A stretch of DNA of 64,000 nt, taken from Allopusillimonas ginsengisoli (GTDB lineage Bacteria; Pseudomonadota; Gammaproteobacteria; Burkholderiales; Burkholderiaceae_B). The stretch is from contig NZ_SDQE01000004.1 in assembly GCF_004153455.1 (NCBI RefSeq), positions 124,001 through 188,000 on the forward strand, written 5' to 3'. Below are positions 17,240 to 26,013 of this stretch, piece by piece. The notes beneath the pieces were generated by a model that made no database searches, was not told where the DNA came from, and saw nothing but the letters and a program-made list of their open reading frames with translations. The stretch's first letter is position 1. The number at the start of each line of letters is the position of its first letter. Position numbers and translations under genes: made by a program.

Positions 17240-17798
17240 CAAAGCGCTGATCGCCACAACGCTGACACTGGCCTGTTTGGGCAGCGCGGCCGCACAAACC
17301 GCCACTTCCTCATCCTCCACACAGGCATCCGAGTCACATCCCTACAGCTTCGGCACAAATATCACCGAGGATGAACTCAAGCAGTTTGTATCGCCGCTGC
17401 CCGACGGACGCGGCTTGCCAGCCGGGTCTGGAACGGTGATGCAGGGCCAGAAAGTCTATGCGCAGCAGTGCCTGGCCTGCCATGGCGCGAATTTGGAGGG
17501 CGGTATAGGCGACCGCCTGATCGGTGGACGCGGCACTCTGGCTAAAAGCGATCAGGGCGGTGCACCAATAAAAACCGTGGAGAGCTACTGGCCGTACGCT
17601 ACTACCCTGTTTGATTACATCAAACGCGCCATGCCTTTCACCGCACCGAACACCATGTCCGACGACGATGTTTACGCCGTAACCGCTTATATATTGGCCG
17701 AGGCGAAGATCATCCCGGATAGCGCGACGATGGACCAGGAGTCATTGCCGAGCGTTGTCATGCCCAACCGGGATGGTTTCAAGCCGGCAGATCGCTAA
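17223..17798 (+). CDS. soxD: Mono-haem cytochrome c subunit of sulfite dehydrogenase (SoxD/SorB-like)
   Basis: ATG at 17223 has a strong GGGGAGG six bases upstream, inside the end of soxC, so the two are translationally coupled. The 191-residue precursor has a Sec signal peptide (cleavage after SAAAQ, about residue 25), one haem site C83-LAC86-H87 and a probable axial Met in KRAMPF (about residue 142). The block YSFGTNITEDELKQFVSPLPDGRGLP is typical of SoxD-type cytochromes. Classical SoxD is about twice as long with two haems; this short one-haem form should accept electrons from the SoxC-like partner and pass them to the respiratory chain. Confidence 0.82.
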   Translation: MYITTNKALIATTLTLACLGSAAAQTATSSSSTQASESHPYSFGTNITEDELKQFVSPLPDGRGLPAGSGTVMQGQKVYAQQCLACHGANLEGGIGDRLIGGRGTLAKSDQGGAPIKTVESYWPYATTLFDYIKRAMPFTAPNTMSDDDVYAVTAYILAEAKIIPDSATMDQESLPSVVMPNRDGFKPADR

Positions 17799-17862
17799 GC
17801 GGCGCTTGATGGATGGGCTGATCCCCCGATTATGGCGTAGAGCCGGGGTTTACCGAAAGATG

Positions 17863-17939
17863 TGGTCGGGGCGACATGATTCGAACATGCGACTCCTGCG
17901 TCCCGAACGCAGTACTCTACCAGGCTGAGCTACGCCCCG
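17863..17939 (-). tRNA. tRNA-Pro (anticodon CGG)
   Basis: Read on the minus strand, the cloverleaf begins CGGGGCGTAGC (5' end at 17939). It has a D arm AGCCTGGTAGA, an anticodon stem CTGCG/CGCAG with loop TTCGGGA (anticodon CGG, reads CCG), and a T arm with GTTCGAATC. The acceptor 3' strand is GCCCCG followed by discriminator A and an encoded CCA (17865-17863). Total length is 77 bases. Confidence 0.96.
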
Positions 17940-18000
17940 ATCTTGAAGCTTGCCGCGGCGCCCAGCCAAAGGCAGGGTGGGTACCGCAGCGCGGGAAACT

Positions 18001-18966
18001 TTAGCGGTCTCGTTCAACCGCGAAGGAACAGAATTTTAGCAAAGTTTCCTGATGAACGGAAACCGGCAGGCCCTGCAGCGCCTCGCGGGCCAGGGCCGCC
18101 TCGGCGATCGCTGCCTCGCGCGTAAAGGCCAGGGCATCGGTTTGCTGGATGGCGTGAGCCACCGCGAGGAAGTCGGCCTCGCCATTGCGGATGGCATCCC
18201 GAATCAGTTGTTGCTGTGCAGCGTCGCCCACCGCCATGACGCGAATGAGCGGCATGGTGGGTTTGCCTTCGCGCAGGTCATCGCCGACGCTTTTGCCCAA
18301 CACCTGGGCATCGCCGCTGTAGTCGAGCACATCGTCGATAAGCTGAAAGGCAGTGCCTATATGGCGGCCGTAGGCGGCCGCAGCGTGCTGCTGCGCCGGC
18401 GTAGCGCCCGCCACAATTGCCCCTACCTCGGCGGCGGCCTCGAACAGCTTGGCGGTTTTGTAGCGCACGACCTGCAGATAACGATCCAGAGAGACATCCG
18501 GATCGTGAACATTGAGCAGCTGCAGCACCTCGCCTTCGGCGATCACAGTGGTTGCCGCCGAAAGGACCGTCATGGCGGCCATGGAGTCCGACTCGACCAT
18601 CATCTCGAAAGAGCGCGAGTACAGATAATCGCCGACCAGCACGCTGGCTGCATTGCCGAACATCGCATTGGCGGTGCTGCGGCCGCGGCGCATATCGGAT
18701 TCGTCGACGACATCGTCGTGCAGCAGCGTGGCAGTGTGAATGAATTCGACCACCGCCGCCAGCAAATGATGCTGCGTACCCTGGTAGCCCAGCGCCTTGG
18801 CCATCAAGAGCAAAAGTGCCGGCCGCATGCGCTTTCCGCCCGCACCCACGATGTAATCGCCTATGGTGCGGATAAGGACAACATCGGAATTCAGACGATC
18901 GCGAATGACGGCATCGACCGCATTCATGTCGTCTGCAATAGGGGAAATTAACTCGGTAAGGCTCAA
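18001..18966 (-). CDS. ispB: Octaprenyl diphosphate synthase IspB
   Basis: A trans-polyprenyl diphosphate synthase that makes the ubiquinone side chain from FPP and IPP. The first Asp-rich motif is DDVVD (in LLHDDVVDESDMRRG) and the second DDVLDYSGD (in FQLIDDVLD); GGKRMRP binds substrate. A TTG start at 18966 gives 321 residues starting MSLTELISPIADDM, which aligns with the E. coli IspB start (323 residues). The in-frame ATG at 19077 would add an unrelated N-terminus, and no good SD supports either, so the TTG is an inference from length. It is divergent from the DUF815 ATPase. Confidence 0.92.
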   Translation of the reverse strand: MSLTELISPIADDMNAVDAVIRDRLNSDVVLIRTIGDYIVGAGGKRMRPALLLLMAKALGYQGTQHHLLAAVVEFIHTATLLHDDVVDESDMRRGRSTANAMFGNAASVLVGDYLYSRSFEMMVESDSMAAMTVLSAATTVIAEGEVLQLLNVHDPDVSLDRYLQVVRYKTAKLFEAAAEVGAIVAGATPAQQHAAAAYGRHIGTAFQLIDDVLDYSGDAQVLGKSVGDDLREGKPTMPLIRVMAVGDAAQQQLIRDAIRNGEADFLAVAHAIQQTDALAFTREAAIAEAALAREALQGLPVSVHQETLLKFCSFAVERDR

Positions 18967-19124
18967 AACGTGGTCCGGCTCAAATAGGGGGTGATCGGAT
19001 TCCTGCGGATCAAGGCTAGGATTATACGTGACACGCCTGCCAGTGGCGGCCCGCGGGCAGATGATAAGCAACCGCAAATTGGCGATAATAGAGGTTTTTG
19101 CCGCTGCACGTACCGGAGACTCTG

Positions 19125-19991
19125 TTGACTTCCCCCGATCTTGGCACGCTTATCGACCGCGCTGAACGCGTCCTCGCGCAACTCGAAGCCTGGCTGCCGC
19201 CTGCTCCTCCCGAAATAGACTGGTCCGCGCACGCGTTTCGCTGGCGCAAGCGAGGGGCGCGAGGCTGGCTCGACGCGGTGCGCAATGTGTCCGTGATCAA
19301 CCAGGAAGACCTGCAGCATATCGACCGCCAAAAAGGCGTCATCGACCGCAATACCCGGCACTTTCTGCAAGGCAAGCCCGCCAACAATGTACTCATGACC
19401 GGCGCGCGCGGCACCGGCAAAAGCTCTCTGGTCAAGGCCATGCTGGCCGCCTATGGCGAGCAAGGCTTGCGGCTGATCGAAGTCGACAAATCCGATATGG
19501 GCGACCTTGGCGACATTGTCGACCTGGTCGCCGGGCGCCCCGAGCGCTACATCATTTTCTGCGACGACCTGTCCTTCGAAGAAGGCGAACCCGGCTACAA
19601 GGCACTCAAATCCGTGCTCGACGGCTCCGTAACCGCTTCGGGCGACAACGTGCTCATCTACGCTACCTCCAACCGCCGTCATCTCATGCCCGAGTACATG
19701 AGCGAGAACCTCAGCGCCCAGCACCAGAGTGATGGCGAGATCCATCCTGGCGAAACCGTCGAAGAAAAAATCTCGCTGTCGGAGCGCTTTGGCATCTGGC
19801 TGTCCTTCTACCCTTTCAAGCAGGACGACTATCTCGACATTGTCAATTACTGGCTCGGGGAGCTTGGCTGCAAACCGGCGGATATCGAGGCCTCCCGCAC
19901 AGAAGCCCTGCAATGGGCGCTCGAGCGGGGATCCCGCTCCGGCCGCGTTGCACGCCAGTTCGCTCGCGACTGGGCCGCGCGTCACGTTTAA
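19125..19991 (+). CDS. DUF815-family AAA+ ATPase
   Basis: A TTG start at 19125 is favoured because GGAG lies six bases upstream, giving 288 residues starting MTSPDL; an in-frame TTG at 19098 is the alternative. The protein has a Walker A motif GARGTGKSS (about residues 94-102), a Walker B-like FCDDLSFEE, a sensor-like YATSNRRHLMPEY, and a C-terminal helical lid ending with R-rich ARQFARDWAARHV. DUF815 proteins are predicted ATPases of unknown role. It is followed by the Nudix fusion gene on the same strand. Confidence 0.85.
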   Translation: MTSPDLGTLIDRAERVLAQLEAWLPPAPPEIDWSAHAFRWRKRGARGWLDAVRNVSVINQEDLQHIDRQKGVIDRNTRHFLQGKPANNVLMTGARGTGKSSLVKAMLAAYGEQGLRLIEVDKSDMGDLGDIVDLVAGRPERYIIFCDDLSFEEGEPGYKALKSVLDGSVTASGDNVLIYATSNRRHLMPEYMSENLSAQHQSDGEIHPGETVEEKISLSERFGIWLSFYPFKQDDYLDIVNYWLGELGCKPADIEASRTEALQWALERGSRSGRVARQFARDWAARHV

Positions 19992-20001
19992 CCATCCCTT
20001 C

Positions 20002-20175
20002 ATGTCATTTCAGCGCATGTTCAAGCCCACCCTCCCCGCTTTCCGACCCACCGCACGACGTACCGCCACTTCGCGTCGTGCCGACGCAATTGCCCGGCGT
20101 CGGCGTGCCTGGTGGCCCGATGCCGCGCAAGCGAACCCATCTACGCAGAAAGCCGAACCTGGTGCCAAATCATGA
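20002..20175 (+). CDS. Possible small Arg-rich protein (doubtful)
   Basis: A 57-codon frame between the DUF815 and Nudix genes, beginning MSFQRMFKPTLP and rich in Arg and Ala. Its stop overlaps the Nudix start as ATGA, an arrangement typical of coupling. Against it: no SD, no recognisable motif, and a high-GC composition in which open frames arise by chance. It may be a leader that couples translation, or not a gene. Confidence 0.2.
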   Translation: MSFQRMFKPTLPAFRPTARRTATSRRADAIARRRRAWWPDAAQANPSTQKAEPGAKS

Positions 20176-21269
20176 GCAAACCTTTCGTGGATGTTGCGGC
20201 AGGCCTCATCCTGCGACCCGACGGCACGATGTTGCTGGCGCAGCGCCCTGGCGATAAGCCGTGGTCGGGATGGTGGGAATTGCCAGGCGGCAAGATCGAG
20301 CCAGGCGAAACCACCTTGCAGGCACTCGCGCGCGAGCTGAAAGAAGAACTGAACATCACCGTCACCCACGCCACACCCTGGATCACCTATATCCATGAAT
20401 ACCCCAAGAATATTGTCCGGCTGGCGTTTTGCCGGGTAACGGCCTGGCAAGGCGAACCCACAGGTGTCGAAGGCCAGGCGCTGGCCTGGGTCGACCCCCG
20501 GGCACAAAGCCTGCCGGTCGAGCCGCTGCTGCCCGCCACCCTGCCCCCCATGCGTTGGATACGGCTGCCCGACCGCTATCTCATCACGGGCATCGGCAGC
20601 CTGGCCGCACTGCCCGCCAGCCTTGTTCGTATCGAAAAGGCGCTGCTGGGCGGCATAAAGCTCGTGCAATTCCGCGAGCCCAGTACCGATATGAACGAGC
20701 CGCAGTTGCACGATGCCTTTCAGCAAGTGCTTCAGCTTTGCCATGCGCACGGTGCACGCTGCCTGCTCAACAGCATTCATCCCGAGTCATGGTGGAAAGA
20801 GGCTGACGGCGTGCACTTTCGCGCGACCGACGCTGTGGCCAGGGCGCGAGCCTTGTCCGCACGCCTTTCAGGCGGCGACATCCAATCAATAGAACAACAC
20901 CGTACGGCACACGCCAGCACGCCACCCTCCATCCAGGGCGCTGGCAACGCGGCTACCGCCACAGCGCCGCAAGGCGCCGATTGCCGCGACGGCCGCCTGA
21001 TCGGCGTGTCGGCTCATGACGTTCAAGACCTGAACGCGGCGCGCGCGCTCGACGCCGATTTCGTCGTGCTGGGCCACGTGCTCGACACCCCGAGCCACCC
21101 GGGCTTGCCCGGCATGGGCTGGCCGGGCTTTGCCGCGCTCGCCGAACAAGCCGGCCTGCCCGTCTTCGCTATTGGCGGCATGTCCCAAGACATCATGGAA
21201 ACCGCGCGGCAACATGGCGCGCATGGCATTGCAGGGATACGGGGCCTGGCGCAGAATAAGGCAGGATAA
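20172..21269 (+). CDS. Nudix hydrolase fused to a ThiE-like domain
   Basis: A 365-residue two-domain protein. Residues 1-130 are a MutT-type Nudix domain with a full Nudix box GGKIEPGE...RELKEEL (about 35-57), predicted to hydrolyse oxidised nucleotides such as 8-oxo-dGTP. About residues 145-365 are a TIM-barrel domain related to thiamine phosphate synthase (LVQFREPSTD, DGVHFRATD, GVSAHDVQDL, FAIGGM). ThiE-typical positions are altered: LLNSIHPE replaces the N-D-R motif, and a low-complexity insert of about 40 residues precedes RLIGVSAHD. The second domain may not make thiamine phosphate. This fusion is recurrent in beta- and gammaproteobacteria. Confidence 0.88.
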   Translation: MSKPFVDVAAGLILRPDGTMLLAQRPGDKPWSGWWELPGGKIEPGETTLQALARELKEELNITVTHATPWITYIHEYPKNIVRLAFCRVTAWQGEPTGVEGQALAWVDPRAQSLPVEPLLPATLPPMRWIRLPDRYLITGIGSLAALPASLVRIEKALLGGIKLVQFREPSTDMNEPQLHDAFQQVLQLCHAHGARCLLNSIHPESWWKEADGVHFRATDAVARARALSARLSGGDIQSIEQHRTAHASTPPSIQGAGNAATATAPQGADCRDGRLIGVSAHDVQDLNAARALDADFVVLGHVLDTPSHPGLPGMGWPGFAALAEQAGLPVFAIGGMSQDIMETARQHGAHGIAGIRGLAQNKAG

Positions 21270-21290
21270 GACAGCCTGCCTGCCATCGGC

Positions 21291-22865
21291 CTATTCTGCT
21301 GGCACGTTCACCCGATAGCCACCTTGCCATCCACCGCCCAGCGCAGCGATGAGCTGAACACTGGTGGTCAGCCGCTGAGCTTGCAGTTGCAACGCCGCTC
21401 GCTCGGCATTCAGCGCCGTGGCCTCTACCTGCACAACACTCAGATAATCAATCATGCCGGCATCATATTGATTCTGGATCAACCGCAGCGACTCCCGCGC
21501 CGCTTCCAGCGCACGACGCTGAGCAAGCTGCTCCCGGCCGAGGGCGTGCAGACCCACCAGATAGTCCTCCACTTCGCGCAAGGCGACCAGTACAGACTGA
21601 CGATAGGAAACGGCCTGCGCATCGTAAGCGGCCCGGGCCTGCTCCACCTGGGCACGTCGTGCCCCGCCATCGAAAATGGTCAAGGCGAGCGCGGGACCCA
21701 GCGACCAGAAACGGGCGGGCGCACTCAGCCATTCAGCCCATTCTCCGCTTCGAAAACCACCCTGCGCGCTCAGCGTCAGATCCGGGAACCAGGCGGCCTG
21801 CGCCACACCTATGCGCGCATTGGCCTCAGCAGCACGCCTTTCCGCCGCAGCGACATCGGGGCGCCGTTGCAACAGTTGAGCCGGCAAGCCCACAGGGATG
21901 TCAGGCACCCCTGCCAGTGCCGTGGTCTCGGGCAAGCTGAAGGAGGAAGGCGGCACACCAACCAGCACGGCAATGGCATGCTCCAGTTGAGCCCGCTGGG
22001 ATTCAAGCGCAAGTAACTGCACGCGCGCGTTCTCCAACTGTGCGCGCGCCGTCTCCACATCCGCCTGCCCGGCCACGCCCGCCTGATAGCGGTTCTGTGT
22101 CGTCTGCAATGATCGCTCGTACGCCGCAACCGTCTGCTCGAACAGGCGACGTTCGGCGTCCGCAACGCGCAGGCTGAAATAGCTCTGCGCCAGCGTGGAT
22201 TGCATGCTCAAACGTACTGTGGCGATGTCCGCGGCGCTGGCCTGCAGACTGGACTGGCTGGCCTCGACGGAGCGCCGCACCCTGCCCCACAGGTCAGGCT
22301 CCCAGCTCACGGTTCCTGCCAGGCTGTACTGGTTACCAATGGCCGCGCCGCGCCCGCCGCCGTCGGTGTTGTAATTCGAATAGCCGCCGTCACCGCTGCC
22401 CGAACGCGTGGCAGAGGCCGAGGTGCCCACAGTGGGAAACAGCGCGGAGCGCGATGACCGCAGCGCTGCCTGGGCCTGGCGGTACTGCGCCTCGGCTTGG
22501 GCCACATCAAGATTACCTGCGTTCAGGCGCGCCATTAATCCGGACAGCGTCGCGTCGTCATACATGGCCCACCAGTCACCACGCAGGGCAGCGTCATCGG
22601 GCCTGGCCTGTACCCAGCCTTTGTTGCCGGCGCTGATCGCTTCGTCGCTCAGCGCTTTGAATGAGGCGCCCACATCCATGTCGGGACGCTGATAGTCAGG
22701 CCCCACCGCACAGGCGGCCAACAGTGACACCAGCGCGCCCGCCACCAGCATCTTCGCGGTAAACGAAAGGTATGCGCAAGACCGCGCAAAACGATTCTGC
22801 GGTTGTATTGCCTGTGTCATAGGTTCTATCCAGATAGCACTGTCTGTGTTATTGACTCGTCGCAT
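21291..22865 (-). CDS. Outer membrane efflux lipoprotein (NodT/OprM family)
   Basis: A TolC-like outer membrane channel with a lipobox LAAC (Cys at about residue 52 from the 22865 start). It has the NodT-family opening AVGPDYQRPDM and two OEP repeats rich in Ala/Gln coiled coil, e.g. LRLIQNQYDAGMIDYLSVVQ. The start at 22865 has GGAGG eight bases upstream within the end of mdtC (17-base overlap); ATG at 22820 would give a more usual leader. It is the last gene of the efflux operon and gives the pump its exit duct, like OpmB for MuxABC. Confidence 0.88.
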   Translation of the reverse strand: MRRVNNTDSAIWIEPMTQAIQPQNRFARSCAYLSFTAKMLVAGALVSLLAACAVGPDYQRPDMDVGASFKALSDEAISAGNKGWVQARPDDAALRGDWWAMYDDATLSGLMARLNAGNLDVAQAEAQYRQAQAALRSSRSALFPTVGTSASATRSGSGDGGYSNYNTDGGGRGAAIGNQYSLAGTVSWEPDLWGRVRRSVEASQSSLQASAADIATVRLSMQSTLAQSYFSLRVADAERRLFEQTVAAYERSLQTTQNRYQAGVAGQADVETARAQLENARVQLLALESQRAQLEHAIAVLVGVPPSSFSLPETTALAGVPDIPVGLPAQLLQRRPDVAAAERRAAEANARIGVAQAAWFPDLTLSAQGGFRSGEWAEWLSAPARFWSLGPALALTIFDGGARRAQVEQARAAYDAQAVSYRQSVLVALREVEDYLVGLHALGREQLAQRRALEAARESLRLIQNQYDAGMIDYLSVVQVEATALNAERAALQLQAQRLTTSVQLIAALGGGWQGGYRVNVPAE

Positions 22866-25800
22866 TGGCCAGCCCTCCCTTGCGTCGGTAGCCCGCCGCC
22901 CAAAGGCGGAAGCGGTCCAGGTACAAATAGACCACCGGCGTGGTGTACAGCGTCAGCACCTGGCTGATTAACAGCCCGCCAACAATCGTCAGCCCGAGCG
23001 GCCTTCGCATTTCGACGCCGGCGCCGGAGGCCAACACCAGCGGCAACGCGCCCAGCATGGCGGACAGCGTGGTCATCATGATCGGCCTGAACCGTACCAG
23101 ACAGGCCTGATAAATGGCCTCGCGCGATGACAGCCCTTGCTGGCGCTCGGCCAGCAAGGCAAAGTCCACCATCATGATGGCGTTCTTCTTGACAATGCCG
23201 ATCAACAGGAACACACCGATCAGCGCAATCAGCGAAAATTCTTCTTTGAGCATCAGCAGGGCCAGCAGCGCGCCGACCCCTGCAGAAGGCAGCGTCGACA
23301 AAATCGTAATAGGGTGCACATAGCTTTCGTATAGCATGCCCAGCACGATATACATTGTGACCAGTGCGGCGAGAATCAATAAAGGCTGCTGCGACAAAGA
23401 CTTTTGCAACTCGCGCGCATCGCCCTGAAAGCCCGCCTGTATCTGATCTGTCGGCATCCCCGTGCGGGCCACGGCCCGATCAATCGCCAGCGTCGCCTGT
23501 TCCAGCGACACGCCGGGCGCAAGATTGAAAGAAATGGACTCCGACGCCAACAGGCCTTCGTGGCGTACGCTCAATGGCGCGCTCCCCATTTCGAACCGGG
23601 TAAAGGCAGACAAGGGAACGCGGTTGCCGTCCGCGGTGACAACCTCCACCCGCTTGAGCGACTCGGCATCCTGCGCATACTGATCGTCGACACCCATCAC
23701 GACGTGATACTGGTTGAGCGGCCCATAGATCACCGACACCTGGCGCAGACTGAAAGAATTGTTCAGTGTGGAGGCGATCAAGGCCATATCCACTCCCAGG
23801 CGCGTGGCCGCATCACGGTCGATAACCAGTTGCACGCGCCGCCCCTTGTCTTCGATATCCGTCTCGACATCGACAAGCTCGGGCAGACCCAGCATGGCCT
23901 GCTGCACTCGCGGAAGCCATGTCTTGATGACGTCCAGATCACTGCCTTTCAGACCATAATCGTAAGAGCCGCCACCTCTGCCTCCGCCCACAAAGATGTC
24001 CTGTTGCGGCACCAGCGTCAGCCGAGCGCCAGGCACACCCACGAACTGGCCGCGCAACCGGTTCACAACATCCATCGCGCTGGCCTGCCGCTCCGCCAAC
24101 GGCTTGAGCTGTATCATCAAAAAGGTGGAGTTGCTGCCCCCGCGCCCACCTGCAAACCCCGCCACGGTTTCGATGGCGGGGTCCTGCAGCAGGATGTCCC
24201 GGAAATGATCGAGCTTGGGCTTCATGGCATGAAATGACGTGCCCTGGTCCACGCGGAAAAAGCCCAGCAACTGGCCCGTATCCTGCTGCGGCAGCAGCCC
24301 CTTGGGCACCACGGCATACAGATAGAGATTCAAGCCTATCGTCGCGGCCAGCAACAGCATCATGAAGCGTCCGTGCGCCAGGGCCCAGCCCAATGAGCGG
24401 CGATAGCCGCGCCAAAATAAATCTCCTATGGACTGGAACAGCTGGCCTGTCGCCTGGGCGGCCGAGCGCAGGACGCGCCATAGCCCGCCCGCGGCATGCC
24501 TCATTCCGGTAGACGCCTTGGGCTGCCGCACCGGCTGCGCCTTGAGCAAGCGCGCGCACATCATGGGCGTGACTGTCACCGAGACCAACAAGGACACCAG
24601 GACGGATACCGACAAGGTGACGGCAAACTCCTTGAACAGGCGGCCCGCCATGCCGCCCATCAGCAACATCGGAATAAACACGGCGACCAATGACAGACTC
24701 ATGGCCAGCACCGTGAATCCCACCTCACGCGCGCCACGTATCGCCGCGCGCAAAGGCGTTGCGCCACGCTCGATATGACGCATGATGTTCTCGAGCACGA
24801 CAATGGCATCATCGACCACGAATCCCGTCGCAACAATCAAGGCCATCAACGATACGGTGTTCAGGGTGTACCCGAACCACAACATGAAACTGAAGGTCGT
24901 GATCAACGACGCGGGCACCGCGATAGCCGGTATCAGGGCTGCCCGCAGGTTACGCAAGAACAACAACACTACCAGCACCACCAGCACCACCGCAATCAGC
25001 AAGGTGATTTCCGCTTCGTGCAAGGAGGCGCGTATGCTGGGCGTTCTGTCCTGGGCGACCGTCAGGGTGACATGCGCGGGCAACATGGCTTCGAAAGCAG
25101 GCAGCTGCGCGCGTATGGCATCCACGGTTTCAATGATGTTTGCGTCGGACTGACGCCGCACCAGCAGCAGCACGGCCTGGCGGTCATTGAAGAACCCGAC
25201 ATTGAATACATTTTCGACCGAGTCTTCGACGCGCGCGACATCCTGCAAGCGAATCGGCGACCCGTTCCGCCAGGCGACAATCAGCGGCTTGTACTGCTGC
25301 GCCCGCGTCATCTGCCCGCCCGAGCTTACCTGCCAGTTATACAGATCGTTCTCAACCACGCCATTGGGCCGCATGGTGTTGGCGCTGGCCAGTGCAGCGC
25401 GTACCTCGTCCAGCGCAACGCCCGCCGCCGTGAGCGCATGGGGATTCAGGCTCACGCGAATGGCAGGCAGCGAACTGCCGCCGACTTCCACTTCGCCGAC
25501 GCCCACGACCTGCGACAGCTTCTGGGCCAGCACTGTCGCCGCCAGATCGTACAGCTGGCCCTGGGTGGCTGTGGCCGAGGTCAAGGCCAGCACCATAATG
25601 GGCGCCGAAGACGGATTGACCTTGTGATAGGTAGGATTGTTGCGCAGGCTGGATGGCAACATGGTGCGCGCTGCATTGATGGCGGCCTGTACATCGCGCG
25701 CGGCGCTATTGATATCGCGATCCAGATCAAACATCAGCGATATGCGCGTCGAGCCTTCGGAGCTGCGCGAACTCATCTCGCTCACGCCCGAGATCGCACC

Positions 25801-26013
25801 CAGTGATTGTTCGAGCGGCGTCGCCACGCTGGAGGCCATGGTCTCCGGGCTGGCCCCCGACATGCTGGCCGAGACGGAGATCATGGGGAAATCAATTTGC
25901 GGCAAAGGCGATACCGGCAGAAATAGCAGCGCCAGCCCGCCTGTCATCACCATGGCCAGGCAAAGCAGCGTCGTCGCAACGGGCCGCATGATGAACAGGC
26001 TGAAGAACCGCAT
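22849..26013 (-). CDS. mdtC: RND multidrug efflux permease, MdtC/MuxC type
   Basis: A 1054-residue inner-membrane RND transporter: N-terminal TM with RPVATTLLCLAMV, two large periplasmic loops, 12 TM segments in total, and the TM4 proton-relay pair VVDDAIV. Its N-terminus (SLFIMRPVATTLL, LPQIDFPMISVSASMSGASPE) matches MdtC-type subunits rather than AcrB. In E. coli MdtB and MdtC form a heterotrimer. A 1-base overlap (TAATG) with the preceding mdtB gene indicates coupling. Likely substrates are bile salts, novobiocin-like compounds or other amphiphiles; this is not readable from sequence. Confidence 0.9.
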   Translation of the reverse strand: MRFFSLFIMRPVATTLLCLAMVMTGGLALLFLPVSPLPQIDFPMISVSASMSGASPETMASSVATPLEQSLGAISGVSEMSSRSSEGSTRISLMFDLDRDINSAARDVQAAINAARTMLPSSLRNNPTYHKVNPSSAPIMVLALTSATATQGQLYDLAATVLAQKLSQVVGVGEVEVGGSSLPAIRVSLNPHALTAAGVALDEVRAALASANTMRPNGVVENDLYNWQVSSGGQMTRAQQYKPLIVAWRNGSPIRLQDVARVEDSVENVFNVGFFNDRQAVLLLVRRQSDANIIETVDAIRAQLPAFEAMLPAHVTLTVAQDRTPSIRASLHEAEITLLIAVVLVVLVVLLFLRNLRAALIPAIAVPASLITTFSFMLWFGYTLNTVSLMALIVATGFVVDDAIVVLENIMRHIERGATPLRAAIRGAREVGFTVLAMSLSLVAVFIPMLLMGGMAGRLFKEFAVTLSVSVLVSLLVSVTVTPMMCARLLKAQPVRQPKASTGMRHAAGGLWRVLRSAAQATGQLFQSIGDLFWRGYRRSLGWALAHGRFMMLLLAATIGLNLYLYAVVPKGLLPQQDTGQLLGFFRVDQGTSFHAMKPKLDHFRDILLQDPAIETVAGFAGGRGGSNSTFLMIQLKPLAERQASAMDVVNRLRGQFVGVPGARLTLVPQQDIFVGGGRGGGSYDYGLKGSDLDVIKTWLPRVQQAMLGLPELVDVETDIEDKGRRVQLVIDRDAATRLGVDMALIASTLNNSFSLRQVSVIYGPLNQYHVVMGVDDQYAQDAESLKRVEVVTADGNRVPLSAFTRFEMGSAPLSVRHEGLLASESISFNLAPGVSLEQATLAIDRAVARTGMPTDQIQAGFQGDARELQKSLSQQPLLILAALVTMYIVLGMLYESYVHPITILSTLPSAGVGALLALLMLKEEFSLIALIGVFLLIGIVKKNAIMMVDFALLAERQQGLSSREAIYQACLVRFRPIMMTTLSAMLGALPLVLASGAGVEMRRPLGLTIVGGLLISQVLTLYTTPVVYLYLDRFRLWAAGYRRKGGLANATSQ

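Noticed and set aside
17819-17853. Terminator after the soxD-like gene (CCCCG ... CGGGG near 17824-17848)
   Set aside because: The stem is only about five base pairs with a long loop and just three Ts. It is too weak to list.
20002-20175. Confident call of a small protein before the Nudix gene
   Set aside because: There is an ATGA overlap but no SD, no family and an Arg-rich composition expected from random high-GC sequence. It is kept only as a low-confidence entry.
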